NCBI RefSeq assembly: GCF_004122165.1
Contig: NZ_SBKO01000003.1
Coordinates: forward strand, 162,965 to 226,964
Origin: Flavobacterium amnicola
GTDB taxonomy: Bacteria; Bacteroidota; Bacteroidia; Flavobacteriales; Flavobacteriaceae
Reading direction: 5' to 3'
Length of the DNA stretch: 64,000 nt
This document shows, one piece after another, positions 24,644-33,453 of the stretch; position 1 is the first letter of the stretch; every line of letters starts with the position of its first letter. The notes under the pieces were generated by a model, which was not told where the DNA came from, searched no databases, and worked only from the letters and a program-made list of their open reading frames with translations. The translations under genes were made by a program, and so were the position numbers.

Positions 24644-26779
24644 ATGTTGAAAATAAATATCTTTAGACATCTTAAATCTACTTTTGCGAAAGTGGTGTTT
24701 TTATTAAGTATTGTTACTGTTGGCTTATTGCTATTAGTACTTACACTCTATTTTTATACACTTCAACAAGAAAAACAAATCTTCAAAAATAGTAACGAGC
24801 TTTACAATGAAGAAATTGAAGCTTTACTTAAATTAAATTCAGAATCGTATTCCTCAATTGTCGCCGATATAACGTATTGGGATGAATTTGTCTCTTTTAC
24901 CAAAACAAAAGACATTAATTGGTTCAATAGATCGGTAGCGAATTTAGTGGAGACCTACAGAGTAGAATATTTGGTTGCTTATGATAAAGAAGGGAACTTT
25001 TTGACGAAGGCTTCCACATCCAAAATTAGCACTAGAATTTTTATCCCAACGGAAGTCTTCCCTATTTTAAATGAGAAGAAATCGAATAAATTTTATTTAA
25101 AAATCCCTGAAGGAATTGTTGAAGTGTATGGAGCTACTATTCATCCTTCTGATGATCCATTCAAAAATAAAACACAGCCATCCGGGTATTTTTTTATAGC
25201 ACGTTTATTAGATAAAAATTATTTCACCAATATAGAAGAAATATGTAGCTCTAAAATCAAATTTTATACTGGTAAAGAAACAGCCGGGAAAACCGTTTTT
25301 AAAATTGTTCCTTTAAATGATTTTAATGATAAGAAAATAGCAGAACTTTATTTTAAAAGAGCCTATGATATTGATTTCTCAATTACAAAAATGATATTGT
25401 TTGTAATGGGCTTGGCTTTGTTCTTGTCAGGAATCGTCTATTATTTTTATTCGGTGAAATGGGCCAAATTGCCAATCAGTTTGATTAAAAAAATTCTAAC
25501 TTCTGAAGATAGAAACTCTATCTCCAGTCTTAAAAACATTAAAGGAGAATTCCGATACATCGGGAAATTGTTTGAAGAAAACCTCGAACAACGAGAACAA
25601 TTAAACAAAGCCAAAGAAAAAGCAGAAGAAAGTGACCGATTAAAATCGGCATTTTTGACCAATTTATCACACGAAATTCGAACACCAATGAATGCAATTG
25701 TTGGTTTTTCCGATTTATTGGAAAATCACGAAATTTCAGAGTCGGATGAAAAAAAATACCGTGAAATTATCAGTACAAGTGGTAAGAATTTAGTGGCAAT
25801 AATTGATGATTTGGTGGAAATGTCTCAAATTGATACCGACCAAATTCAATTGCGATATTCCGAATTTGAATTGGAAGAAACGATTCATTATATTTTTGAA
25901 GAAGCCAAAAAAAGGGCCAAGAACAAAAAATTAGAATTTAAAATTGAAAATTTAAAAGGAAACCTTCCCCAAAAAGTAATTTCTGATAAGGCTAAATTCG
26001 AACAGATTATTTATCATTTGTTGTCGAATGCCATCAAATTTACCAATGAAGGAAATGTCTCGCTATTGTATGATGTGGATGAAAAATTAGAGCGAATTAA
26101 CATTACGGTTATTGATACTGGAATAGGTATTGAGAGCAAAAATTTCGACTATATTTTTAAACGTTTTAGAAAAATAGATTCCGATCATGCCATCAGAGGT
26201 GGTGGTATTGGTTTGGGATTGTCTTTGTCTAAAGCCTATGTCGAAATGTTGGGTGGTGAAATATCGGTACAATCACTGTTAGGAAAAGGAGCAATGTTTA
26301 ATTTCTATATTCCGCTTATTCTGAAAAATAAATTGGATGTGGCCTTAACCGAAAAATTAGGAATTGTCTCTATCGATGAAATTGAGAAAACACCAAGTAA
26401 AAAAATTGAAACGATTTTAGTAGCGGAAGATGATAACTTCAATTATTTGTTGATTGAAAAAATATTGAAATTAAAAAATTACAAGATAATTCGTGCGGAA
26501 GACGGAGAGGAAGCAGTTGAAATCAGTCTCAATAATGATAATATCGACTTAATTTTGATGGATATCAAAATGCCGAAAATGTCCGGTCATAAAGCTTTTG
26601 AAGAAATCAAAAAGATGAAACCCGATATGCCAATTATTGCGCAAACCGCTTACACGTCTAGTGAAGAAGTGGAAGAAATATTCAAAACGGGCTTTACCAA
26701 TTATATTTCTAAACCAATCTCGAAAGAAAAATTATACAGTTTGATTGAAAAAGTATTGCGAAGTAAAAATATTATTTAA
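24644..26779 (+). CDS. Hybrid sensor histidine kinase with CHASE4-like periplasmic domain (paralogue 2)
   Basis: A 711-residue paralogue of the kinase at 21.6 kb with the same layout: helix 1 (about 13-36), CHASE4-like sensor with DITYWDEFV and ATIHPSDDP, helix 2 (about 250-272), phospho-acceptor His343 (same residue number as paralogue 1), ATPase domain (NAIKFTNEGN, DTGIGIE, GGIGLGLSL), and a receiver with Asp640. The sensor region differs more between the two than the kinase core, suggesting related but different ligands. It stops 3 bases short of the convergent response regulator gene. No promoter box found. Confidence 0.9.
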   Translation: MLKINIFRHLKSTFAKVVFLLSIVTVGLLLLVLTLYFYTLQQEKQIFKNSNELYNEEIEALLKLNSESYSSIVADITYWDEFVSFTKTKDINWFNRSVANLVETYRVEYLVAYDKEGNFLTKASTSKISTRIFIPTEVFPILNEKKSNKFYLKIPEGIVEVYGATIHPSDDPFKNKTQPSGYFFIARLLDKNYFTNIEEICSSKIKFYTGKETAGKTVFKIVPLNDFNDKKIAELYFKRAYDIDFSITKMILFVMGLALFLSGIVYYFYSVKWAKLPISLIKKILTSEDRNSISSLKNIKGEFRYIGKLFEENLEQREQLNKAKEKAEESDRLKSAFLTNLSHEIRTPMNAIVGFSDLLENHEISESDEKKYREIISTSGKNLVAIIDDLVEMSQIDTDQIQLRYSEFELEETIHYIFEEAKKRAKNKKLEFKIENLKGNLPQKVISDKAKFEQIIYHLLSNAIKFTNEGNVSLLYDVDEKLERINITVIDTGIGIESKNFDYIFKRFRKIDSDHAIRGGGIGLGLSLSKAYVEMLGGEISVQSLLGKGAMFNFYIPLILKNKLDVALTEKLGIVSIDEIEKTPSKKIETILVAEDDNFNYLLIEKILKLKNYKIIRAEDGEEAVEISLNNDNIDLILMDIKMPKMSGHKAFEEIKKMKPDMPIIAQTAYTSSEEVEEIFKTGFTNYISKPISKEKLYSLIEKVLRSKNII

Positions 26780-26782
26780 GTC

Positions 26783-27466
26783 TTATTTTGAATTGAATTT
26801 AAAACCAATTCCATGTAAGTTTTCTATCGAAATGGCTTCTTCGTTGCAAATGATTTTTCGTAGTCTGGAAATAAAAACATCCAAACTTCTACCAAGAAAA
26901 TAATCATCGCTTCCCCAAAGTTTTTTAAGAATTTCTTCTCGTTTGAGGACTGTGTTTTTATTATCCAGAAAAAGTTTTAGTAGTTCCGATTCGCGTTGGG
27001 TTAACACAATTTTTTCGGTGTCATTATAGACTAAGTAATTGTTCGTGTCAAACAAATATTTTCCAATGGTATATAGTGTTTTTTCGGTAGAATTGTCCTT
27101 TCTGGAGCGCTTTAAAAAAATTTCAATTTTAAGCTCTAATTCTTCAATACTAAAGGGTTTTACCAGATAATCATCTGCACCAATACGTAATCCTTTTATA
27201 CGATCTTCTTTTAATGTTTTGGCTGAGATGAAAAGAATCGGAATTTCAGCATTTATTTTTCTAATGGCTTCAGCAAGTTCAAAACCGTCCATTTTTGGCA
27301 TCATAATGTCAAACAAACAAAGGTCAAAATGTTCTTCTTTGAATTTCTCTAAAGCTATAACACCATTGCTACAATGGGTAACTTCATACTTTTCTTCCAA
27401 ACTATCTTTGGTTAAAAAAGCAATGGTTGTATCGTCTTCGGCATATAATATTTTGAATTTTGTCAT
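26783..27466 (-). CDS. OmpR/RprY-type response regulator
   Basis: A 227-residue transcription regulator. The receiver domain (about 4-118) has the acidic pair in YAEDDTT, phospho-acceptor Asp53 in LFDIMMPKMDG and the Lys of YLVKPFS. A winged-helix OmpR-type DNA-binding domain (about 130-225) contains TQRESELLKLFLDN and DVFISRLRKII. It is 3 bases downstream of its partner kinase gene on the same strand. The arrangement and size resemble the RprX/RprY pair of Bacteroides. Targets unknown. Confidence 0.92.
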   Translation of the reverse strand: MTKFKILYAEDDTTIAFLTKDSLEEKYEVTHCSNGVIALEKFKEEHFDLCLFDIMMPKMDGFELAEAIRKINAEIPILFISAKTLKEDRIKGLRIGADDYLVKPFSIEELELKIEIFLKRSRKDNSTEKTLYTIGKYLFDTNNYLVYNDTEKIVLTQRESELLKLFLDNKNTVLKREEILKKLWGSDDYFLGRSLDVFISRLRKIICNEEAISIENLHGIGFKFNSK

Positions 27467-27469
27467 GGC

Positions 27470-28726
27470 TTAATTTTTCGGAATTAGTATTGAAATCAGC
27501 AAGCCTTTATTTGGGTTATTGGCTGCGAAAATTTTCCAATGATGTTGTGTGCATATTTTTTTGACATAAAATAGACCAAGTCCAAAACCGTTAATTTCAT
27601 TGCTTTTTTTGTTGTTTTCTCGATAAAACTTATCAAATAAGTGAGCAATGTTATTTTCAGAAACGCCAATTCCATTATCTGAAAAATTTAGTTTTAAGTT
27701 GTTTTTTTCTTCATTTATAGAAATAGTGACTTCTGGTGTATCATTGCAGTATTTTACAGAATTGTCGATAATGTTGTACACAATATTGGTAAAATGGAAT
27801 TCATCTGCGAGTATCGTATGTTCTTTTCCATGATTTAAAGTAACGGCTAAAGTTGGATGCTTGAGTTTCATGTTTTCAATTACTTCATTCAAAATTGGAA
27901 TCACTGAAATTTCTTTTTTCTCTAATGAAAGTATAGAATCATCCGATTTGGCAATGTTTAATATCTTTTCAATATGGCTATTCAGTTTTTTACTTTGATT
28001 GATAATTATTTGGGTGTAATTATTCAATTTTTCATCTTCAGTGATGCAGTTTTGTTTGCTGAGGTAATTGGAAGCGAGTAAAATAGAAGATAAAGGCGTT
28101 TTGAATTCGTGTGTCATGTTGTTAATGAAATCTCGTTGCAATTCGCTGTATTTCTTTTGCTGAATAATGGTGTAAATAGAATACACATATACCAATAAAA
28201 TAATGATTAATGCAATGGATAGGAAAAGCCAAAAACGCAACGAATTTAGTAAATAGGAAGTCTCATTTGGGAAACGAATCGCAAAATAGTACACCAAATT
28301 TTTATGTTTCGGAAAGTTGATTTGCTCATCTACAGGCGTATTACTATTGGTTGAAATGTATTTTCCATAGACCATTTCGTCGCTTTGGCAATTGTACATG
28401 GCATATTCATAATCGGTATTTATGGCCGATTTTGTAAATTCTTCATTCAAGTAATGTTGCAAAACATCGGGAGAAAAATCATTTTCGACATTGGCGACAT
28501 AATAATCATTTGAAATTTTTCGCACTGGATTATCAGCCGGAATATCTCTATTTGTTCCTTGATACAATTTTTTAACCACTTCCAATAAAGCAACATGGAC
28601 TTTTTGAGAAAACTTTTTCTCTTCCAAATTAAAGGCTTCTTTTGTCCAAAGCAACTGTACAATTAGAATTCCAATAGTGGCTACTAGTCCAAGTACAATG
28701 ATGCTATTTAGTTTGTTGGCTTTCAT
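27470..28726 (-). CDS. Sensor histidine kinase, RprX-like
   Basis: A 418-residue membrane kinase partnered with the following response regulator. Helices at about 7-27 and 163-187 enclose a small periplasmic sensor of about 135 residues. The cytoplasmic part has phospho-acceptor His206 in MTHEFKTPLSS, an N box near VYNIIDNSVKYC, G1 FSDNGIGV and G2 NGFGLGLFY. There is no HAMP or PAS domain. It reads away from the DUF1573 gene, with 166 bases between them. Confidence 0.9.
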   Translation of the reverse strand: MKANKLNSIIVLGLVATIGILIVQLLWTKEAFNLEEKKFSQKVHVALLEVVKKLYQGTNRDIPADNPVRKISNDYYVANVENDFSPDVLQHYLNEEFTKSAINTDYEYAMYNCQSDEMVYGKYISTNSNTPVDEQINFPKHKNLVYYFAIRFPNETSYLLNSLRFWLFLSIALIIILLVYVYSIYTIIQQKKYSELQRDFINNMTHEFKTPLSSILLASNYLSKQNCITEDEKLNNYTQIIINQSKKLNSHIEKILNIAKSDDSILSLEKKEISVIPILNEVIENMKLKHPTLAVTLNHGKEHTILADEFHFTNIVYNIIDNSVKYCNDTPEVTISINEEKNNLKLNFSDNGIGVSENNIAHLFDKFYRENNKKSNEINGFGLGLFYVKKICTQHHWKIFAANNPNKGLLISILIPKN

Positions 28727-28836
28727 TTCAAATTTTGCTACTGTAATATTACTAAAAATTATGCGACCATTTTAGCATTAACAACTCGTTAACAAACGTT
28801 TGAAATTGATTAACAAGCATCAATGTTGGGTTGATT

Positions 28837-28844
28837 TACCTTTG
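28837..28844 (+). promoter_or_regulatory. Predicted -7 element for the DUF1573 gene
   Basis: TACCTTTG matches TAnnTTTG, 48 bases before the ATG at 28893. The reading frame is open upstream of this box to 28800, but that part would not be transcribed from here. Confidence 0.5.
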
Positions 28845-28892
28845 ACTTGTTCGAACCAATCAATAATTAAGTTTAATTTTAAATCAACTATT

Positions 28893-29261
28893 ATGAAAAA
28901 TGTAATTAAAATGTCAATGGTAGCTGTGGCTACAGTATTAATGTCTTTTTCTATTAATTCTGCTATTTCTTGGAAATCAGATACTGTAGATGTTGGAGAA
29001 ATTCCACAAGGAACTCCGAAAATGATTGAATTCACTTTTAAAAACACTGGTGATAAAGAAGTGATTATTAGTAGTGTAAAAACATCTTGTGGTTGTACAG
29101 CATCCGATTATACTAAAGAAGCTATTGCGCCAGGAAAATCTGGTTTTGTGAAAGCTACTTATAATGCCGCAGTGAAAGGAAATTTTACCAAAACGGTAAC
29201 TGTGACTACAAATGCTGATGAAACAGCCAAAATATTAACGTTGAAAGGAAACGTGATATAA
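28893..29261 (+). CDS. DUF1573 periplasmic protein
   Basis: A 122-residue protein that starts at 28893 with a basic-hydrophobic signal sequence (MKNVIKMSMVAVATVLMSFS). The mature domain is a small Ig-like beta sandwich of the DUF1573 type with the hallmark KTSCGCTASDY and the flanking FTFKNTGDKEVIIS and PGKSGFVKATYNA strands. DUF1573 proteins are common in Bacteroidota and their role is unclear; the paired Cys could bind metal or form a disulfide. It lies between the kinase pair and rimO with its own promoter and terminator. Confidence 0.85.
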   Translation: MKNVIKMSMVAVATVLMSFSINSAISWKSDTVDVGEIPQGTPKMIEFTFKNTGDKEVIISSVKTSCGCTASDYTKEAIAPGKSGFVKATYNAAVKGNFTKTVTVTTNADETAKILTLKGNVI

Positions 29262-29269
29262 AGAAATAA

Positions 29270-29310
29270 AAAACCCCAAATTCTCAAGGTGAAGAATTTG
29301 GGATTTTTTT
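29270..29310. terminator. Bidirectional terminator between DUF1573 and rimO
   Basis: Stem CCCAAATTCT (29275-29284) and AGAATTTGGG (29293-29302), 8-base loop, with an A-run on the left and T-run on the right. Confidence 0.85.
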
Positions 29311-29322
29311 ATGAGTTAAAAT

Positions 29323-30627
29323 TTATACTGCTGGTTCTCCGTACAAATCGAATTCGGTAGCATCGGTAATTTTGATGTTTACGAAATCACCTGTTTTTAG
29401 GTAGAATTTAGTAGCATCAATCAATACTTCATTATCTACATCAGGACTATCAAATTCGGTTCTTCCCACAAAGTTATTACCTTCTTTTCTGTCAATAATA
29501 CATTTGAAAGTTTGTCCGATTTTCTCTTGATTCAAATCCCATGAAATTTGCGCTTGAATATCCATAATTTCAGCGGCACGTGCTTGTTTTACTTCTTCCG
29601 GAACATCGTCTTCTAAAGTGTAAGCATGTGTGTTTTCTTCGTGTGAATACGCAAAACAACCCAAACGTTCAAAACGCATTTCTTCGACCCAATTTTTTAA
29701 AATTTGGAAATCTTCTTCGGTTTCACCAGGATACCCTACAATTAAGGTAGTTCTAATGGTCATTTCCGGAACAAGAGCTCTAAATTCTTGTATCAATTTG
29801 GTCGTTTTTTCTTGTGTTGTACCACGACGCATCGATTTTAATACACTATCAGAAATGTGTTGTAACGGAATATCAAGATAGTTGCAAATTTTTGGTTCGC
29901 GTTTCATTAATTCCAATACATCCATTGGAAATCCAGTAGGGAAGGCGTAGTGCAAACGAATCCATTCAATACCTTCTACTTTTACCAAGTTTTCTAGTAA
30001 TTCGGCAAGATTTCTTTTTTTGTATAAATCTAATCCGTAATAGGTTAAATCTTGGGCAATTAATATCAGTTCTTTAACACCATTGGCAGCCAATCCTTCC
30101 GCTTCTTTCACTAGTTTTTCAATCGATTGTGAAACGTGTTTACCACGCATGATTGGAATGGCACAAAAACTACACGGACGGTCACAGCCTTCTGCAATTT
30201 TTAAATAGGCATAATTCTTCGGAGTAGTGGTCAAACGCTCTCCTAATAACTCGTGTTTATAATCGGCACCTAATGCTTTTAATAATAAAGGCAATTCGGT
30301 AGTTCCGAAATATTGATCTACATCTGGAATTTCCTTTTCTAAATCTGGACGGTATCTTTCAGAAAGACATCCTGTAACAAAAACCTTATCTACAATTCCT
30401 TGCTCTTTTTTATCAACATATTCTAAAATCGTGTTTACCGATTCTTCTTTTGCATTATTGATAAATCCACAAGTATTGATGACCACAATGTTTCCTTCTT
30501 GTTCATGAACCACATCTTTCCCGCTGGCTTTTAATTGACCCATTAGTACTTCACTGTCATACACGTTCTTAGAACATCCAAGAGTGATTACGTTGATTTT
30601 GTTTTTCTTTAATGATTTGGTTCTCAT
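29323..30627 (-). CDS. rimO: Ribosomal protein S12 methylthiotransferase
   Basis: Radical SAM enzyme that adds a methylthio group to an Asp of ribosomal protein S12. The 434 residues have the N-terminal methylthiotransferase domain with its three cluster cysteines (GCSKNVYDSEV, CGFI, GCLSERY), the SAM motif CDRPCSFC with standard CX3CX2C spacing, and a C-terminal TRAM domain (about 370-434). It is the RimO rather than MiaB type, judged by CSKN and overall length. Promoter box at 30646. Confidence 0.95.
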   Translation of the reverse strand: MRTKSLKKNKINVITLGCSKNVYDSEVLMGQLKASGKDVVHEQEGNIVVINTCGFINNAKEESVNTILEYVDKKEQGIVDKVFVTGCLSERYRPDLEKEIPDVDQYFGTTELPLLLKALGADYKHELLGERLTTTPKNYAYLKIAEGCDRPCSFCAIPIMRGKHVSQSIEKLVKEAEGLAANGVKELILIAQDLTYYGLDLYKKRNLAELLENLVKVEGIEWIRLHYAFPTGFPMDVLELMKREPKICNYLDIPLQHISDSVLKSMRRGTTQEKTTKLIQEFRALVPEMTIRTTLIVGYPGETEEDFQILKNWVEEMRFERLGCFAYSHEENTHAYTLEDDVPEEVKQARAAEIMDIQAQISWDLNQEKIGQTFKCIIDRKEGNNFVGRTEFDSPDVDNEVLIDATKFYLKTGDFVNIKITDATEFDLYGEPAV

Positions 30628-30645
30628 CGCTTTAATTTAGGAGTG

Positions 30646-30653
30646 CAAAATTA
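30646..30653 (-). promoter_or_regulatory. Predicted -7 element for rimO
   Basis: Reverse strand reads TAATTTTG (TAnnTTTG), 18 bases upstream of the rimO ATG. No -33 TTG at ideal spacing. Confidence 0.45.
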
Positions 30654-30698
30654 CGACAAAAAGTTGTATTTGTAGCTTTCTTTAGTAGGATATAAATA

Positions 30699-30729
30699 AA
30701 AATTCCATTTACGAGGTAAATGGAATTTT
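30699..30729 (-). terminator. Terminator after the FadL-type protein gene
   Basis: A perfect 14-bp stem, 30699-30712 with 30716-30729, loop GAG, 19 bases past the stop of the gene at 30749. Confidence 0.8.
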
Positions 30730-30748
30730 AAAATTATTTTATGTTTGG

Positions 30749-32269
30749 TTACAATTCGAAAGCCAAAGTAACGGTTATGTTGTTGTTTTTGGAATTGATG
30801 AATGCCTTATCAGTAAGTCCTTGCGAGAACATTTGATCCGTATAATTTCTTTTTGCTGTGGAATAAGCAAAGTCAAGTTTTGTCGCTCCAAAATTGTAGC
30901 CAAAACCACCAGAATATCCAGTTAAATCTCCCATTCTTGTTTTGTCTTTGTAAGGACTTTCTTCAAAACGGTAACCTCCACGTAAACTCCATTGATTTAA
31001 TTTCTTTTCAAAACCAATTCTATACTCAGTACTATTGGTAAATACAGTGCTCAACTGATTATTAATAGCGCTGTCATTATTGGCTGACTTGTACTGCATA
31101 CTTCCGTAGTTTTTGGTACTATAGTCAATGCTTATTATTCCTTCTTTTCCAAATACAAGGGCGCCACTAATGGTCCATTTATCTGGAGTTTGTAATTTAT
31201 ATGGATAAACCATGATAATGTTCGGATTTACCACATCCGCAGGTAAATCACCATCTGTTGGATTTCCGGTAATCGCTCTTACGCTTTGTATTAATTCATC
31301 TTCAAGTCTGAACCAAGTTGGAGATTCGTAACTAGCCCCTAAACGAATAAGGTCTGAAGCTTTATAAATTCCTCCTACTTGAAACGAAAAGCCATTTCCA
31401 AAAGTGTGTAAGTCGTTATTGAAGTACACAGTATGAACATAATCGGTAGAACCCGATGTGTTGTTAAAATTCGTTTCATAAAAACGTGAGGAACGGGTGT
31501 AATCGGTAAAATGAGAGTTTATGTTTACTCCTATGGTCAATTTTTCATCGTATTGTGCCGAAGCGTTAAAACTCAATTTTCCATTATAACCTGTGCTAAG
31601 GATATCATTTTGTTGGTAATAATTACCTCCAGGAGCGACATTCGATTCGTATTGTGAAATGTTTGGATTGTCTGGATTTAAAGGATCACTATTTAAAGGT
31701 ATTGGATTTATAATATATGCCCAATAACCTAAATAGGCTTGTTGTTCATTATACGTTAATTCGTCGTAGTAAAAATCATTTAATGTGCCTTGTTTTACTC
31801 CGTTAGCGTAGCTTACAAAATAATTTCCGATGGAATTGATGTTTCTTCCTGAATAAAATAAATTAGAATTAAAGTTATTCAAGTTTTCATAATTTATGGC
31901 AACAGCAAATTTATTCCACTTGTTTTTTTCGCTATTGTTATTGAAAACAAAAACGGCTCCGGCTTGATTGATGTCTACTTCGGCATTTTTTTCAGTTGCA
32001 TTAGATCCAAAAAAAATGGTTTTAGTAGTAGCATTGGAAATATTTAAAGTACCTCCAAATTGATTGTTAGCAAATATTGAAGAACTCGCAGGATTACTGT
32101 TTATAGCAGATAAATCACCACCTAAAGCTCCAAAAGCGCCACTCATTGCCCTAAATCGTGCAGTTCCGGTCATATCGTTTTGCGAAAAACGAAGGGCATC
32201 GGTTATTTCTTGCGCTTGACTTAAATTAAATCCAGTCACAAGGACAAGTATAGAAATGTATTTTTTCAT
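30749..32269 (-). CDS. FadL/OmpP1/TodX-type outer-membrane transport protein
   Basis: A 506-residue outer-membrane barrel. A signal peptide ends at about residue 19 (NLSQAQ). The mature N-terminus contains FSQNDMTGTARFRAMSGAFG and LGGDLSAINSNPASSSIF, typical of the OmpP1/FadL family: a plug-like start followed by an NPA motif. Many amphipathic strands follow, and the protein ends with FEL, a terminal aromatic-containing strand. Relatives take up hydrophobic compounds such as fatty acids; the cargo here is unknown. It is followed by a strong terminator and preceded by the SPR-repeat lipoprotein gene on the same strand. Confidence 0.85.
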   Translation of the reverse strand: MKKYISILVLVTGFNLSQAQEITDALRFSQNDMTGTARFRAMSGAFGALGGDLSAINSNPASSSIFANNQFGGTLNISNATTKTIFFGSNATEKNAEVDINQAGAVFVFNNNSEKNKWNKFAVAINYENLNNFNSNLFYSGRNINSIGNYFVSYANGVKQGTLNDFYYDELTYNEQQAYLGYWAYIINPIPLNSDPLNPDNPNISQYESNVAPGGNYYQQNDILSTGYNGKLSFNASAQYDEKLTIGVNINSHFTDYTRSSRFYETNFNNTSGSTDYVHTVYFNNDLHTFGNGFSFQVGGIYKASDLIRLGASYESPTWFRLEDELIQSVRAITGNPTDGDLPADVVNPNIIMVYPYKLQTPDKWTISGALVFGKEGIISIDYSTKNYGSMQYKSANNDSAINNQLSTVFTNSTEYRIGFEKKLNQWSLRGGYRFEESPYKDKTRMGDLTGYSGGFGYNFGATKLDFAYSTAKRNYTDQMFSQGLTDKAFINSKNNNITVTLAFEL

Positions 32270-32304
32270 TTGATATAGTTTGATTTGAAACAGATGGAAA
32301 ATTT

Positions 32305-33354
32305 TTATCTTCTACCACCACGACTTCCACCTAATGTAGGACTTCCACCTCCATAATTCCCTCCAGAAGAACGTGGTGAATCATAACTTCTTGGTGATTC
32401 ATAACTTCTTGGGCTAGATGGTCTTGGTTCGCTTCTTGGTGATTCAAAACTTCTAGGATTAGATGGTCTTGGCTCATTTCTTGGTGTTTGGTAACTTCTA
32501 GGATTTGAAGGTCTTGGCTCGCTTCTTGGAGATAAACCTCTCGGAGTTAATACGTTTCCTGAATTTCTTGGTGTACCAGTTGATCCATTATAATTTCTAG
32601 GGCTTCTTGGTGTAGTTGAATGATTTCTCGGACTTCTAACTCCTGTGCTTACATAAGAATTGTCTCTAGTACCATTGTGTCGGTTTGACGAATAATAGTT
32701 ACTTCCAGTGTTTCTGTCATAAATAGAACCTCTTCTACCATTTCCGTAGGCATAGTCTCTACCATAATATCCATTTCCGTAGTAATTGTTATACCCCCAG
32801 TTATTATATCCATAATAGCCACCATAATATGGGTAGTTCCATCCCCAACCCCATGAAGAGCCATAATATCCGGTATAACCCCAGTAAGGACTGTGCCAAT
32901 TATTCCAATAAGAATAGCCACAGTAGTAAGGACTTCTCCATGGGCTATAGTAACCATACCCCCAGTAAGAACCCCAATTCCAGTTGTTATACCCCCAACT
33001 GTTGTCGTATACGTTAATAGTGATGTCGCGATTGTTATCGCCCCAGCTGCTGTAATTTTCTTTTTTTACTTCAATGGTATCGTTAGATGTACTACTAGTA
33101 TAGTTGTCTACATCTGTAAAAACTTCTTCATTTCCAGTACTATAATTATTGGCATTATTGGCAAAATAATCTTTGTATTTGTTTGAAGAAGAATTGTCTT
33201 CCACTACAACTTCTTTTTTGGTTGTACCATAAATACCATCATTGTCATAATAGGAAGTGTTTTGATAGCTACCACATGAAACAGCAGTTAAGCCTAATAA
33301 TCCAACAACGGATTTAAATATGGTATTCTTTGCTGAAAAGTAATTAGTTTTCAT
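32305..33354 (-). CDS. Low-complexity lipoprotein with Tyr/Gly/Trp-rich and SPR-repeat regions
   Basis: A 349-residue protein starting at the ATG at 33354. The frame extends upstream to 33381, but that lies next to the -7 box at 33384, so the longer start is unlikely. A lipobox (LTAVSC) gives a modified Cys near residue 27. Residues about 125-215 are extremely rich in Tyr, Gly, Trp and Asn. The last 130 residues are Ser/Pro/Arg-rich with three 15-residue repeats of the form PR(S/N)EPRPS(N/S)PRS(Y/F). It should sit at the outer membrane or cell surface. No function can be assigned. Same strand as the FadL-type gene, 35 bases upstream of it. Confidence 0.75.
   Translation of the reverse strand: MKTNYFSAKNTIFKSVVGLLGLTAVSCGSYQNTSYYDNDGIYGTTKKEVVVEDNSSSNKYKDYFANNANNYSTGNEEVFTDVDNYTSSTSNDTIEVKKENYSSWGDNNRDITINVYDNSWGYNNWNWGSYWGYGYYSPWRSPYYCGYSYWNNWHSPYWGYTGYYGSSWGWGWNYPYYGGYYGYNNWGYNNYYGNGYYGRDYAYGNGRRGSIYDRNTGSNYYSSNRHNGTRDNSYVSTGVRSPRNHSTTPRSPRNYNGSTGTPRNSGNVLTPRGLSPRSEPRPSNPRSYQTPRNEPRPSNPRSFESPRSEPRPSSPRSYESPRSYDSPRSSGGNYGGGSPTLGGSRGGRR
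32420..32544 (-). repeat. Tandem 45-bp repeats encoding the PR-rich 15-residue unit
   Basis: The 8-base core GGTCTTGG recurs at 32420, 32465 and 32510, exactly 45 bases apart. Each unit encodes 15 residues, so unit gain or loss keeps the frame. A partial, diverged unit continues toward 32390. It lies wholly within the lipoprotein gene. Confidence 0.85.
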
Positions 33355-33370
33355 ATCGTTTGTTTTTTTA

Positions 33371-33401
33371 TTGTTGGACAATACAAAAATAGTTAGTTTT
33401 G
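33371..33401 (+). promoter_or_regulatory. Predicted proS promoter
   Basis: TTG at 33371-33373, a 20-base spacer, then TAGTTTTG at 33394-33401. It overlaps the divergent lipoprotein promoter. The leader to the ATG at 33454 would be about 45 bases. Confidence 0.6.
33384..33391 (-). promoter_or_regulatory. Predicted -7 element for the SPR-repeat lipoprotein gene
   Basis: Reverse strand reads TATTTTTG (TAnnTTTG). The start site would be about 33378, upstream of the ATG at 33354. It lies two bases from the proS -7 box on the other strand. Confidence 0.55.
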
Positions 33402-33453
33402 CAGTAACTATTTCAATTAAATAAAGGTAACAATTTTTGTGCCAAACATCGAT

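Noticed and set aside
28800..28892. Upstream extension of the DUF1573 frame
   Set aside because: It lies on both sides of a -7 promoter box and lacks a signal sequence, while the ATG at 28893 begins one.
32420..32544. Tandem repeat considered as a CRISPR array
   Set aside because: Units are directly adjacent, imperfect and in frame inside a protein gene; there are no spacers.
32649..33186. Several open frames across the lipoprotein gene (102, 97 and 62 codons)
   Set aside because: They are out-of-frame readings of the low-complexity Tyr/Gly-rich DNA and would encode Ile/Val/Thr-rich repeats without known families.
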